DNA of 64,000 nt. It comes from Methanospirillum purgamenti (GTDB lineage Archaea; Halobacteriota; Methanomicrobia; Methanomicrobiales; Methanospirillaceae). The position numbers were made by a program, and so were the translations under genes. Positions 1 to 9,335 of the stretch are shown here, in pieces; positions within the stretch are counted from its first letter, which is position 1; the number at the start of each line of letters is the position of its first letter. The stretch lies in NCBI RefSeq assembly GCF_018502485.1, contig NZ_CP075546.1. One strand, written 5' to 3'. Under the pieces are notes generated by a model that was not told the origin of the DNA, did not search any database, and worked only from the letters and a program-made list of their open reading frames with translations.

Positions 1-798
1 AGGGGAGAGCGTTACCTCAAGTGAGGGATATACGATGTTTCCAAGTTTTTCCTGCCCAATTGTCTGAAATGCATCACGTTTTGAGGTATGCATCTTTCTG
101 ACTCTGGTTCCCCGGTGAATTGCACAGGAATCATCACTTGTTGATCCATGCATGACAACAACCACCTCTCCAAGATCTGACAAGGCTGTTTTAGCAGCAC
201 ACATGCCATTCATAACATTATCACTGCTTGGCCTGTCTGCTGACCGCTGTGATCCGACAAATACAACGGGAACCGGCGTCTTGAGCATAAAACTAACCGC
301 TGCTGCACTATATGCCATTGTATCCGTTCCGTGTGTTACCAGGATGCCTTGTGCTCCGGCTTTTATTTCATCGTGGATTGCTCGTGCCAGTTGTTGCCAG
401 ATGGCAGGAGTCATATTTTCAGAAAGAATATTACAGAGCTGGACTGCCCTGAATTGTGCAAGAGATGCGAGACCTGGAATTGCATTCAGAATATCTGTTG
501 CACGGAACTGACTCGTAACAGCCCCGGTACGGTAATCAATTTTACTTGCGATAGTTCCACCGGTAGAAACGATTGAAATGCAAGGAAGAGTTTTATCCTG
601 GGTAACTTCGAGAACTTTTGGTTCTGTCATCTCTGATGAACCATTTTTTGTCAGGGCCTCAATCGGAATACCAATATTATATCCTGATGTCAGTTTTACC
701 GTTGCCATACCATTCCGTGATGCAATATATGTTCCCTCACAGGAAGAGCCCTGCAAGGTACATCTGACATTGTCACCAGTCTCCAATAATTCACTCAT
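1..798 (-). CDS. gatD: Glutamyl-tRNA(Gln) amidotransferase subunit D (partial, 3' end outside window)
   Basis: The reverse strand reads open from an ATG at 798 to the window edge (266 codons, no stop), so the C terminus is missing. The first 75 or so residues are the small barrel domain typical of GatD, then an L-asparaginase-like amidase domain begins with VSTGGTIAS (about residue 87) and continues with THGTDTM (about 160), which carry the threonine, threonine and aspartate of the amidase active site. In archaea GatDE converts Glu-tRNA(Gln) to Gln-tRNA(Gln). The start overlaps the argH stop by ATGA, so the two are probably co-transcribed. gatE is not in view; it may lie downstream. Family assignment is firm. 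Confidence 0.93.
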   Translation of the reverse strand, partial: MSELLETGDNVRCTLQGSSCEGTYIASRNGMATVKLTSGYNIGIPIEALTKNGSSEMTEPKVLEVTQDKTLPCISIVSTGGTIASKIDYRTGAVTSQFRATDILNAIPGLASLAQFRAVQLCNILSENMTPAIWQQLARAIHDEIKAGAQGILVTHGTDTMAYSAAAVSFMLKTPVPVVFVGSQRSADRPSSDNVMNGMCAAKTALSDLGEVVVVMHGSTSDDSCAIHRGTRVRKMHTSKRDAFQTIGQEKLGNIVYPSLEVTLSP

Positions 799-2288
799 AA
801 TTGTGCAATTCTCCGTGCATGTGTGAGAAGTTCATTAATAGATTCGTTAATCCGGCTTTTCTTATCCGTAATCATTTCAATATCCTTTTCAAGCTCCTTT
901 TTTCGTCCTGCCAGGGATTTTTTTACCGCATCTGGAGCCGGACCCCCGGGAAGGGATCTGACTGAAAGGGATGTTGTAACAGATAGTGCTGATTCAATCT
1001 TTTCCTCGGTAATGCCAAGAGAAGAGAGGGTTTTGCCATGGAACTCTTCCGCTGCTTTATCAAGGGTTACAAGGTCTAATGATCCGTCCCTGACTGCTCT
1101 CCCAACGATATGATGGGCCGTCCTGAATGGAATATTATATTCCCGAACCAGGGTGTCCGCAAGTTCTGTTGTAGTTGTTCCTCCCTTTCCTGCTTCTTCA
1201 GCCATACGGGATGTGTTAAATCGGGCAGATGCAATCATGCCGGCAAGAAGATCCACATCTCTTCTTATATCTGAAATTCCGCGCCAGAGATGAGGATTGA
1301 GATCCTGCATATCCCGGTTATAAGCCATCGGAAGACCTTTCATGATTGTTGCCGCCGAAACAAATGTGCCAAGAATAGTTCCAGCCCGTGAACGAAGGAT
1401 TTCTGCAACATCCGGATTTTTTTTCTGTGGCATAATTGAACTGGTTGAGCAGTACCGATCATCCAGGATGACAAATTGTACAAATGAGGAACTCCAGAGT
1501 ATGAGTTCTTCGCAAAAACGTGAGATATTTACGAGGAGGATCGTATCACAGGCAAGAATCTCTTCTGCAAAATCACGTGAAGCAACGGCATCCATTGAGT
1601 TTTCGAGATACCCATTGCATCCAAGCAGCTTTGCTGTATATTCACGATCGAGAGGATAGCCTGTGGACGCAAGAGCTGCAGCTCCGAGAGGAGAATAATT
1701 TACCCGCCTTAGAGCATCGAAGAGCCGATCAAAATCCCGTGCAAACATCTGCTCATACGCAAGAAGATGGTGGGCGAGTGTTACCGGCTGAGCATGTTGC
1801 AGGTGGGTAAATCCCGGCATCACCGTTCTTACATGATCGTCAGCCACTTCCAGTAACGCAGTCCGAAGTCTGTTCACCGCTTCAAGTTGATCAAGGATGG
1901 TATCTCTCGTTCTTATTCGAAGACAAGTAGCGACTTCATCATTTCGTGATCTGCCGATATGGAGCCGGCCACCAGCATCCCCTCCGGTTTTTTTGGTGAG
2001 CACCGTTTCGATACCTGCGTGAATGTCTTCACATGACGGATCATATGCATCAATTGGGACGCCTGATTCGTACATCTCCAAGAGTTCCCGCATGAGGGTT
2101 TTTGCATGCGTTTCATTTACGATTCTCTGCCTGGTCAGCATCACCAAATGTGCCATATCGACCAGAACATCTGAAGAAGCAATATTCCTGTCCGCCTCCA
2201 TCGAGGAGAGGAGTGATTCAATATCTTCTGTTCTCTCCCCGGAGAGCCGTGCCTTTCTGACGACATCCCTGGTCATAATCGGGTACAT
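795..2288 (-). CDS. argH: Argininosuccinate lyase
   Basis: A 497-residue member of the fumarase/aspartase superfamily that splits argininosuccinate into arginine and fumarate, the last step of arginine synthesis. GGRLHIGRSRNDEVAT (about residue 100) is the ArgH substrate-binding segment and SSIMPQKKNPD (about 280) is the family signature loop with its catalytic serine. Length is normal for the family. GGTGA just before the ATG at 2288 supports that start; a second in-frame ATG four codons later has no such site. It precedes gatD with a 4-base overlap. argG, its pathway partner, lies 32 kb away in this window, and the fumarate product is also a substrate of the fum operon nearby. Confidence 0.97.
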   Translation of the reverse strand: MYPIMTRDVVRKARLSGERTEDIESLLSSMEADRNIASSDVLVDMAHLVMLTRQRIVNETHAKTLMRELLEMYESGVPIDAYDPSCEDIHAGIETVLTKKTGGDAGGRLHIGRSRNDEVATCLRIRTRDTILDQLEAVNRLRTALLEVADDHVRTVMPGFTHLQHAQPVTLAHHLLAYEQMFARDFDRLFDALRRVNYSPLGAAALASTGYPLDREYTAKLLGCNGYLENSMDAVASRDFAEEILACDTILLVNISRFCEELILWSSSFVQFVILDDRYCSTSSIMPQKKNPDVAEILRSRAGTILGTFVSAATIMKGLPMAYNRDMQDLNPHLWRGISDIRRDVDLLAGMIASARFNTSRMAEEAGKGGTTTTELADTLVREYNIPFRTAHHIVGRAVRDGSLDLVTLDKAAEEFHGKTLSSLGITEEKIESALSVTTSLSVRSLPGGPAPDAVKKSLAGRKKELEKDIEMITDKKSRINESINELLTHARRIAQL

Positions 2289-2433
2289 CTTTCACCGGAG
2301 TATCATTAATTCCCACTGTATAAACTCAGAGAATCATTCGGTATGATCTTATTCTTGAAATCAAAAAAGGTGATACAATAAGACAACTAATTTTAAAATA
2401 ATTTGGCTATTTTGCTTTAATTCGTTCGTATAT

Positions 2434-2460
2434 GGGGTACTTTATGAATATGAATACCCC
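2434..2460. promoter_or_regulatory. Inverted repeat upstream of the ABC importer
   Basis: GGGGTA and TACCCC are separated by 15 AT-rich bases, centred about 36 bases before the lipoprotein start. The position between an AT-rich promoter-like stretch and the ribosome binding site AAGGTG (2473-2478) would suit an operator for the importer operon. No regulator binding is demonstrated; the repeat could be chance. Confidence 0.35.
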
Positions 2461-2482
2461 TAGTATATGAGAAAGGTGAATT

Positions 2483-3499
2483 ATGGTAAAGAAGGTATGG
2501 TTCATAGCCTCATTATTTCTCATGATTGGTCTGGTGCTTCTGTGCGGATGTACTGGGACACAGGAATCAGCCAAGACCACTGAACAAAATGGGACAGCCG
2601 GAGATAAGACTGTCTTAAATATTGGATATCAGCCAAGCACGCATCAGATGGCATTTATGACCGCCTATAGCAAGGGTATGTATAATGAAACACTTGCGCC
2701 CATGGGCATCAAAGAAGTGAAAGCATACAGTTTCCCGACTGGTGCTCCTGAGATGCAGGCAATGCTGGCTGGAGATCTTGACTTTGCATATGTTGGTGCA
2801 GCACCTTTTGTGACTGCTGTTGCAACAGGCCTTGATGGAAAAATTGTCGCCGCTGCTCAAACGCAGGGTTCATCAGTAGTGTTAAAAACCGGACTTAACT
2901 ATGCCAGTCCAGCTGATTTGAAAGGTCTGACAATTGCTACATTCCCTGCAGGGACTATTCAGGACACAATACTTCGAACCTGGCTGAAAGAACAGGGTAT
3001 GGATCCTGAGAAAGATGTTAAAATTGTCGCTATGGGACCTGGAGATGCAACCACAGCTATCATGGCTGGAAAAGTCGACGCTGTATTCCTTCCTGCACCT
3101 TCCCCAACCACCATTGAGGAAGCCGGAGCTGGAAAAATTATCATCCATTCTGGTGAAATGTTACCAAACCATGTCTGTTGTGTCCTTGTCGCAAGCGGAA
3201 AGATGATTCGGGAACATCCCGAGATAGTTGCTGAAGTCATGAGAATTCATGAACAGGCTACCGAGTTTAACAAAGAAAACTGGGATGAGGCTTCACAGTA
3301 CATGGAAGAGATGACCTCTATGAACCGTTCAGTAATTCTGAAATCACTTGAGGAATGGGATGGTGAGTGGGTATCTGATCCAAATATCATTGTTGAATCA
3401 GTTTCCAGTTATGCGAATGATCAGGCAGCTCTTGGGTACATCAAGACTCAGGTAACCAAAGACGACCTGATTGACACGAGTTTCTGGGCCAAGCAATAA
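2483..3499 (+). CDS. ABC importer substrate-binding lipoprotein, nitrate/sulfonate/taurine type
   Basis: A 338-residue exported binding protein. The N terminus has two lysines, a hydrophobic stretch and a lipobox ending LLCGC (lipidation cysteine about residue 23), so it is probably anchored to the outer face of the membrane. The mature part resembles the SsuA/TauA/NMT1 periplasmic-binding fold, with LNIGYQPSTHQMAFM near its start, AGDLDFAYVG in the middle and GKVDAVFLPAP later. It is followed by a permease and an ATPase of the same transporter class. The substrate cannot be told from sequence; sulfonates, nitrate-like anions, thiamine precursors or other small molecules are all possible. Confidence 0.88.
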   Translation: MVKKVWFIASLFLMIGLVLLCGCTGTQESAKTTEQNGTAGDKTVLNIGYQPSTHQMAFMTAYSKGMYNETLAPMGIKEVKAYSFPTGAPEMQAMLAGDLDFAYVGAAPFVTAVATGLDGKIVAAAQTQGSSVVLKTGLNYASPADLKGLTIATFPAGTIQDTILRTWLKEQGMDPEKDVKIVAMGPGDATTAIMAGKVDAVFLPAPSPTTIEEAGAGKIIIHSGEMLPNHVCCVLVASGKMIREHPEIVAEVMRIHEQATEFNKENWDEASQYMEEMTSMNRSVILKSLEEWDGEWVSDPNIIVESVSSYANDQAALGYIKTQVTKDDLIDTSFWAKQ

Positions 3500-3587
3500 A
3501 GCTAAGCCCATACTTTTTCCTTTTCTCAGTGACCAGTACTCAGGAGAGATGTGTCAGCGTGCTGGCACCTATAGTGAGAATAAACTA

Positions 3588-4373
3588 ATGACAGGAAATC
3601 TTCCGGGATTACGATCCCCCGGCTACATTGTCCTTTCAATATCGGCACTTCTGATATTCTGGCAATTGCTTGCAGTAGAAGTAGTTCAAAACCACTTTAT
3701 TCTTCCATCCTTTACCGATGTGGTTTTTGCGTTTTATAATCTTCTTTTTGCCGGGACTCTGCCCATGGATTTTGCCGTGAGCATGGTTCATTTCTTTATC
3801 GGACTTGGTTTGTCTGTGCTTATTGGTGTTCCGGCAGGAATTCTTATCGGTTGGTTCCCGATAGCAAACAGGATATTAGATCCGATTATTGAGATCATTC
3901 GCCCTATTCCCCCTCTGGCATGGATACCTTTTGCAATAGTCTGGTTTGGACTTACAGACCTTGCTGCAGGATTTGTTATCTTTATCGGTGCTGTGTTTCC
4001 AGTACTTGTCAACACGTACGAAGGTTTCCGAAACATTCCACGGATTTTTGTGGAAGCTGGAAAAATGCTTGGATGCACAAGTAATGCCTCTCTTATCCGG
4101 CACATTGCCCTGCCTGCAGCATTGCCTCATCTGGCGTCTGGATTCCGGGTTGCCAGTGGTGTTGCCTGGATGTGTCTTGTTGCTGCTGAAATGTTCGGAG
4201 TATCCCGGTTTGGTCTGGGTCAGAAGATTTGGTGGTATTACAATCTTCACCAGATGGACAATGTCATGGTGTATATGTTGATTTTAGGATTCGTTGGTCT
4301 GTTTATTGACTACTTATTCAGATCTGCCATGAACAGGACCCTTCTGAAATGGCGTGAAGGGGAGGTGAACTAA
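3588..4373 (+). CDS. ABC importer permease, SsuC/TauC type
   Basis: An integral membrane protein of about 261 residues with roughly six hydrophobic segments and the binding-protein-dependent permease EAA loop (EAGKMLGCTSNASLIRHIALP), which contacts the ATPase. The reading frame is open from 3471, but that would overlap the lipoprotein gene. Starting at ATG 3588 gives the usual family length; ATG 3549 with AGGAGAG directly before it is an alternative but the spacing is too short. The ATPase gene starts at the base after its stop, so the three genes form one operon. Confidence 0.87.
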   Translation: MTGNLPGLRSPGYIVLSISALLIFWQLLAVEVVQNHFILPSFTDVVFAFYNLLFAGTLPMDFAVSMVHFFIGLGLSVLIGVPAGILIGWFPIANRILDPIIEIIRPIPPLAWIPFAIVWFGLTDLAAGFVIFIGAVFPVLVNTYEGFRNIPRIFVEAGKMLGCTSNASLIRHIALPAALPHLASGFRVASGVAWMCLVAAEMFGVSRFGLGQKIWWYYNLHQMDNVMVYMLILGFVGLFIDYLFRSAMNRTLLKWREGEVN

Positions 4374-5165
4374 ATGGGCAGCGTTGAGATCTCTCACCTG
4401 TGCAGAGAATTTGTCCGCGATGATGGCGACCGGGTTATTGCTCTGTCTGATATCAATCTCTCTATTGCTGATGATGAGTTTGTTTCATTTGTCGGGCCGT
4501 CTGGTTGTGGAAAAACAACATTACTCCGGATAATTGCAGGACTGGATACGGCAACCTCCGGAGAGGTGCGGGTAGATGGTTCTCTGATAACTGGTCCTGG
4601 TCAGAAGGTCGGGATGGTATTTCAGGAATATTCGCTGTTTCCCTGGAGGAGCGTTTTAAGTAATGTTGCCTTCGGACTTGAGATGCGGGGAATAGCGAAA
4701 GATGAGAGAAACGAAATTGCCAAAAAGTTCATCGCACTCGTTGGTCTGTCACAGTTTGAACAGAGTTATCCATATGAATTATCCGGCGGGATGCGTCAGC
4801 GGGTGGCAATTGCACGGGCACTTGCAACTGATCCTGATCTTCTTTTAATGGACGAGCCATTTGGCGCACTGGATGCCCAAACACGGAATCATATGCAATG
4901 TGAGTTATTGGATATCTGGGAGACAAAGAAAAAGACTATTTTGTTTGTTACGCATAGTTGTGATGAAGCCGTGTTTCTCTCGGATCGGGTGGTTGTATTA
5001 TCTCCCCGTCCTGGTGTCATTCGGGAAATTGTCAACATCTCCATCTCTCGCCCCCGTGATCGGACGAATAAGGAGTTTATTGATCTCAGGCGACATCTTC
5101 TTGATATGATCGAAGAAGAGGAACGAGAGGAAGAAAAGGTTAAGTGCAAATCCGGCAATTTATAA
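4374..5165 (+). CDS. ABC importer ATP-binding protein, SsuB/TauB type
   Basis: A 263-residue cytoplasmic ABC ATPase that powers the preceding permease. It has Walker A GPSGCGKTT (about residue 42), a Q-loop at VFQEYSLFPW, the ABC signature LSGGMRQR, Walker B LLLMDEPFGALD and the switch histidine in FVTHSCDEA. QEYSLFPW is typical of the nitrate/sulfonate/taurine subfamily. The C-terminal tail is rich in glutamate and lysine. It begins immediately after the permease stop, which shows translational coupling. Confidence 0.93.
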   Translation: MGSVEISHLCREFVRDDGDRVIALSDINLSIADDEFVSFVGPSGCGKTTLLRIIAGLDTATSGEVRVDGSLITGPGQKVGMVFQEYSLFPWRSVLSNVAFGLEMRGIAKDERNEIAKKFIALVGLSQFEQSYPYELSGGMRQRVAIARALATDPDLLLMDEPFGALDAQTRNHMQCELLDIWETKKKTILFVTHSCDEAVFLSDRVVVLSPRPGVIREIVNISISRPRDRTNKEFIDLRRHLLDMIEEEEREEEKVKCKSGNL

Positions 5166-5195
5166 AAGCACATATCAATACAGGAGTTCGGGTTC

Positions 5196-5708
5196 ATGGT
5201 CAGAAAACCAAACAGCATGTACAGAAACCTTGCGAAGAAGGCCTATACTCGCAAGGAATATATGGGAGGTATCCCCGGGGTTAAAGTCGTTCACTTTGAT
5301 ATGGGGAACCTGACAAGCGAATTTCCAATGGAAGTTTCCCTGGTTGTGGATGAGAGTTGTCAGATTCGTCATTCTGCTCTTGAAGCAGCCCGTATGAGCA
5401 TTAACAGAAAGTTGAACAAGGAACTGGGACGTATGAACTACCACCTGAAACTGCGGACCTATCCACATCATGTCCTGCGTGAAAACAAACAGGCAACTGG
5501 TGCTGGTGCTGACCGTGTGTCACAGGGGATGCGCCTTGCATTTGGAAAGGCAGTAGGTACTGCAGCCCGTGTCCAGCAAAACCAGAAGATCTTTTCAGTC
5601 TTCTCAAACCCTGCAGGTGTTGAGAAGATTAAGGATGCACTTCGTCATGGTGGACACAAACTCCCGTCTCCGACTCATCTCGAAATCAAGATGAAACCGG
5701 AAGCCTGA
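5196..5708 (+). CDS. rpl10e: Archaeal ribosomal protein L10e (uL16 family)
   Basis: A basic 170-residue protein matching archaeal/eukaryotic L10e, the counterpart of bacterial L16, a large-subunit protein near the peptidyl transferase centre and the A-site tRNA. Recognisable segments are VRKPNSMYRNLAKKAYTRKE at the N terminus, YPHHVLRENK in the middle and GADRVSQGMRLAFGK after it. Length is normal. AGGAG at 5184 gives a good ribosome binding site. It sits alone between the ABC importer and the fumarase operon, in the same direction. Confidence 0.96.
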   Translation: MVRKPNSMYRNLAKKAYTRKEYMGGIPGVKVVHFDMGNLTSEFPMEVSLVVDESCQIRHSALEAARMSINRKLNKELGRMNYHLKLRTYPHHVLRENKQATGAGADRVSQGMRLAFGKAVGTAARVQQNQKIFSVFSNPAGVEKIKDALRHGGHKLPSPTHLEIKMKPEA

Positions 5709-5770
5709 ATTCTCCTTTCTATTCTTTTTTGTGATCAATTCCATCAGGTCTTTACCGCTTTCATACAGAT
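5709..5770 (+). terminator. Pyrimidine-rich probable terminator after rpl10e
   Basis: The short gap after rpl10e holds repeated T tracts (TTCTCCTTTCTATTCTTTTTT), the usual form of archaeal intrinsic termination. The rest of the gap must hold the promoter of the fum-kor-suc operon. Confidence 0.4.
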
Positions 5771-6616
5771 ATGTATCTCATGTCTGTTTCCGGTGATCCT
5801 GCATTCCTGAAATCTCTATCTGATGCTACCTGGAAGGCAGTCAGGGACGCTGAGATAAATCTTCCTCCTGATGTGAAGACCCGGCTGGAACACGCTCATC
5901 GTAATGAATCTGTTCTGGTTGCCAGAAAGGAACTTGAAAATATTTTAGAAAACATCCGGCTGGCAGAAGAACGATCAGCTCCACTCTGTCAGGATACCGG
6001 AATACCTGTGATGTATGTCACCATACCTCCTGGTTTTTCCTGGTCACCTGAGATGGAACAAGCCGTGCATGAAGGGATAAAAAAGGCAACAAATGATGTT
6101 CCTTTACGGCCGAACCTCGTTCATCCATTAACCAGGGAAAATACCCGGACAAACACCGGCCTTGAGATGCCACCAGTTCATGTATGCACTGGTGACCGGT
6201 TTACCATCACGGCATTACCAAAAGGAGCTGGTTCAGAGAATGTGTCCCGCATCCACATGATGAATCCGTCAGAAAAAGGTTCGATTCCACGATTCATTGT
6301 TGAGACCATGCTGAAAGCCGGTGGCCGACCCTGTCCTCCGGTTTTTCTGGGAGTTGGTGTCGGAGGAACATTTGATAAAGCTGCTTCCCTTGCAAAAGAA
6401 GCATTATTAGAACCGGTTGATTCTATGACTGAGTACGAACAGGATATTTATGACCAGGTAAACCGGCTCGGGATTGGACCGATGGGACTCGGTGGTGATA
6501 CAACCTGCCTTGCTGTCAAAGTTAAGTTCGCTGGTTGTCATACCGCATCACTTCCGGTAGCGGTAAATATTCAATGCTGGGCAGCACGGCGTGCAACGGT
6601 GGAGGTTTCTCTATGA
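5771..6616 (+). CDS. fumA: Fumarate hydratase class I, alpha subunit
   Basis: A 281-residue subunit of the oxygen-sensitive [4Fe-4S] class I fumarase that interconverts malate and fumarate. SAPLCQDTGIPVMYV (about residue 74), PKGAGSENVSRI and GVGVGGTFDKA are conserved blocks, and GPMGLGGDTTCLAVKVK near the end carries a probable cluster cysteine. A second ATG three codons in could also be used. The subunit pairs with the next gene, whose start overlaps this stop as ATGA. It is the first gene of an eight-gene run for the lower TCA arm. Confidence 0.94.
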   Translation: MYLMSVSGDPAFLKSLSDATWKAVRDAEINLPPDVKTRLEHAHRNESVLVARKELENILENIRLAEERSAPLCQDTGIPVMYVTIPPGFSWSPEMEQAVHEGIKKATNDVPLRPNLVHPLTRENTRTNTGLEMPPVHVCTGDRFTITALPKGAGSENVSRIHMMNPSEKGSIPRFIVETMLKAGGRPCPPVFLGVGVGGTFDKAASLAKEALLEPVDSMTEYEQDIYDQVNRLGIGPMGLGGDTTCLAVKVKFAGCHTASLPVAVNIQCWAARRATVEVSL

Positions 6617-7170
6617 AACATCTGACAACGCCTCTCGGTGAAGAGATTTTAGATCTGAAAGCCGGAGAAATGGTTACCCTTTCCGGAATTGTGTATACTG
6701 CACGTGATGAAGCTCACCTCCATATCATGGAGCATGGTTTTCCTTTTGATCCCCATGGAGCTGTATTATATCATTGCGGCCCGGTAATCCAGGACAACCG
6801 CATTGTTGTTGCAGGACCGACCACTTCGGCAAGAATGAATCCCCTGACCGGTTTTATGATTGATGCAGGTATCAGAGGTATCATAGGAAAAGGTGGGATG
6901 TCTGCTCATGTCAGAGATCAGCTCAGGGGAAGAGCAGTATATTTCGCTTTTACCGGAGGGTGTGCAAATCTTGCTGCTGCCCGAATGAATCTGACTGGTG
7001 TTCATTATTCTGAACTTGGTATGGCAGAAGCAGTATGGATTATTGAGTTGGATGAGCTTCCGCTTACGGTTGCAATGGATGCTCATGGTGGAGATCTCTT
7101 TGCGGTGGTTGAGGGGCATGCACATGAAGTATTTCAGGGTATGTATCCAACCAGTACGACCGGAATATGA
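6613..7170 (+). CDS. fumB: Fumarate hydratase class I, beta subunit
   Basis: A 185-residue partner of the preceding alpha subunit; in bacteria the two are fused in one chain. The C-terminal swivel-type domain is recognisable from YHCGPVIQDNR, GPTTSARMNP and GKGGMSAHVRDQLRG. The frame is open upstream to 6535, but the ATG at 6613 has a strong GGAGG seven bases before it and overlaps the alpha stop as ATGA, so it is the start used here. Confidence 0.94.
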   Translation: MKHLTTPLGEEILDLKAGEMVTLSGIVYTARDEAHLHIMEHGFPFDPHGAVLYHCGPVIQDNRIVVAGPTTSARMNPLTGFMIDAGIRGIIGKGGMSAHVRDQLRGRAVYFAFTGGCANLAAARMNLTGVHYSELGMAEAVWIIELDELPLTVAMDAHGGDLFAVVEGHAHEVFQGMYPTSTTGI

Positions 7171-7439
7171 AACTCGAGATTGACGAATCCCGGTGCAAAG
7201 GATGCAACCTGTGTACCATGGTCTGTCCGTATAAAATTTACAGGCCGGGGAGTCGTCCAAACCGGAGGGGGATATACGTTCCTGAACTGGATCGGCCGGA
7301 ACGATGCCCAAATTGCCGACTCCAGGAGTTATATGGACGAAGATTATGTGGCGTGTGTGCGCTGATTTGTCCAGACCAGGCAATACGGTGGGTGCCTGAA
7401 AAACCCTATGAACCAATGAAAGTGGTGATTGAGTATTAG
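7167..7439 (+). CDS. korD: 2-oxoglutarate:ferredoxin oxidoreductase, delta (ferredoxin) subunit
   Basis: A 90-residue ferredoxin-like subunit that passes electrons for the Kor complex. The first cluster motif is CKGCNLCTMVCP (about residue 10). The second is irregular: CPNC, then 10 residues, then CGVCALICPDQ. That spaced second motif is seen in Kor delta subunits of methanogens. It overlaps fumB as ATGA and the following korA by several bases, so it is translated as part of the same operon. Confidence 0.9.
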   Translation: MKLEIDESRCKGCNLCTMVCPYKIYRPGSRPNRRGIYVPELDRPERCPNCRLQELYGRRLCGVCALICPDQAIRWVPEKPYEPMKVVIEY

Positions 7440-8547
7440 CCGGATAGCGTTTATGCAAGGGAATATTGCATGTGCAGAAGGAGCCCTCGCAGCAGGATGT
7501 AATTTTTTTGCCGGATATCCCATTACTCCCTCAACTGAAGTTGCTGAGCATATGGCATCGCGTATGCCAAAAATGAAGGGTTCCTGCTATATTCAGATGG
7601 AAGATGAAATTGCTTCCATGGCGGCGATTATTGGGGCTGCATGGACTGGGGCACGTTCCATGACTGCAACGTCAGGTCCGGGTTTCTCACTCATGATGGA
7701 GAATATCGGGTATGCAGTTATGACTGAAACTCCCTGCGTCCTTGTCAATATTCAGCGGGGAGGGCCTTCAACCGGACAACCGACCATGGGAGCACAAGGT
7801 GATATGATGCAGGTGAGATTTGGTTCTCACGGAGATTATAGCACCATAGCCCTCTGTCCATCCTGTGTTCAGGAATGTTTTGATCTCACTGCAAAGGCCT
7901 TTAACCTGGCTGACCGATTTAGAACGCCGGTTTTCCTGATGGGTGATGAGGTGATTGGACATATGCGGGAGAAGATTGAGATCCCGGATTCGGTGGAAAT
8001 CATCCGCCCGAAACCGATGCCTGAAAATTCACTCCCATTTTCACCAGGGACAGACGGAATTCCGGGATTTGCAGCATTTGGTACCGGACGGCATATCCCC
8101 GTCACTGGCCTTACTCATGATGAACGAGGGTATCCTGATACAACAAACTCTGTCAGACATGATTCATTGGTTCGGAGACTTGTTTCAAAGATAGAAGATG
8201 CACGACATGAGATAGCAGACTACACCATCGTCAATGAAGATGCAGAATATATTTTTGTCTGTTATGGTGCACCTGTCAGAACGGTTCGCGAAGTAGTTGA
8301 AAGAAAAAAGGTACCAAATACGGGGTATCTGCAACTTCGGATAGTCTGGCCGTTTCCCGAAGATTTACTCAGCCGCTTCCCTCATGTGAAGGCATTTATC
8401 GTTCCTGAGATGAACCTTGGAATGATATCCCGGGAAATTGGCAGGCATGTTCATGTTCCAGTGATCCCGCTTGGTAAGATTGGTGGGGAACTGCATACCC
8501 CTGAAGAACTCATCGATGCTGTAAGGATTGCTGGAGGATCATCATGA
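7429..8547 (+). CDS. korA: 2-oxoglutarate:ferredoxin oxidoreductase, alpha subunit
   Basis: A 372-residue subunit of the 2-oxoacid:acceptor oxidoreductase family. It opens with IAFMQGNIACAEGALAAGC and FFAGYPITPSTEVAEHM, the conserved N-terminal block, and has GPGFSLMMENIGYA later. The likely start is TTG at 7429, because a TGA stop lies directly upstream in frame and the next ATG (7453) would remove conserved residues. With KorB, KorC and KorD it interconverts 2-oxoglutarate and succinyl-CoA plus CO2. Confidence 0.93.
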   Translation: MSISRIAFMQGNIACAEGALAAGCNFFAGYPITPSTEVAEHMASRMPKMKGSCYIQMEDEIASMAAIIGAAWTGARSMTATSGPGFSLMMENIGYAVMTETPCVLVNIQRGGPSTGQPTMGAQGDMMQVRFGSHGDYSTIALCPSCVQECFDLTAKAFNLADRFRTPVFLMGDEVIGHMREKIEIPDSVEIIRPKPMPENSLPFSPGTDGIPGFAAFGTGRHIPVTGLTHDERGYPDTTNSVRHDSLVRRLVSKIEDARHEIADYTIVNEDAEYIFVCYGAPVRTVREVVERKKVPNTGYLQLRIVWPFPEDLLSRFPHVKAFIVPEMNLGMISREIGRHVHVPVIPLGKIGGELHTPEELIDAVRIAGGSS

Positions 8548-9335
8548 GAGACGACTGGTTCAGAGAAGATCGCCTTCCCCATATTTATTGTGCAGGATGT
8601 GGGAATGGGACGATCATGAACTGTGTCCTGGAAGCCGTGTCAAAGACCGGATGGGATCAGACGAAAACGGTGTTTCTTTCAGGGATCGGGTGTTCATCTC
8701 GAGCACCGGGTTACATAATGACTGATTCACTTCATACAACTCATGGACGTGCATTAGCGTTTGCAACCGGAGTAAAAATGGCAAACCCATCCCTGCATGT
8801 CGTTGTGTTTACCGGGGATGGGGACCTTGCGGCGATTGGTGGAAACCACTTCATCCATGCATGCCGAAGAAATATCGATATCACTGTGGTTTGTATGAAC
8901 AACCACATTTATGGCATGACTGGAGGTCAGGGTAGTCCTACAACCCCTCTCGGGAAAACTTCGACAACGACACCTTATGGTGCAACTGAATCACCGTTTG
9001 ATCTTGTAGAACTGGCAATAGCAGCAGGAGCAAACTATGTTGCACGGTGGACATCATTTCATGTTAAACAACTGACTGATGCCGTACTTACCGGTCTTCA
9101 AACACCTGGTTTCTCTCTTATTGAGGTCAGGTGTCAGTGCCCGACCTCGTATGGTCGGCGGAATAAATATCGTGAGCCGGTTGATTATATGAACTACCTG
9201 AAATCCCACGCAATATTAAAGGAAAAGTGGGAGCGGACAGGACAGCCTGGTGATGAATTACCCGATGATTCGTTCCTTGTCGGAGAGTTTGTCAGAAGGC
9301 ATCGTCCTTTTATGGGGGTGTCTGATGAGGCATGA
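8544..9335 (+). CDS. korB: 2-oxoglutarate:ferredoxin oxidoreductase, beta subunit (thiamine diphosphate-binding)
   Basis: A 263-residue beta subunit. CAGCGNGTIMNC (about residue 16) and the thiamine diphosphate/magnesium motif GDGDLAAIGGNHFIHA through NNHIYGMTGGQ are clear. The start overlaps korA as ATGA and the end overlaps korC by 11 bases. It binds the cofactor on which decarboxylation or reductive carboxylation takes place. Confidence 0.94.
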   Translation: MRDDWFREDRLPHIYCAGCGNGTIMNCVLEAVSKTGWDQTKTVFLSGIGCSSRAPGYIMTDSLHTTHGRALAFATGVKMANPSLHVVVFTGDGDLAAIGGNHFIHACRRNIDITVVCMNNHIYGMTGGQGSPTTPLGKTSTTTPYGATESPFDLVELAIAAGANYVARWTSFHVKQLTDAVLTGLQTPGFSLIEVRCQCPTSYGRRNKYREPVDYMNYLKSHAILKEKWERTGQPGDELPDDSFLVGEFVRRHRPFMGVSDEA

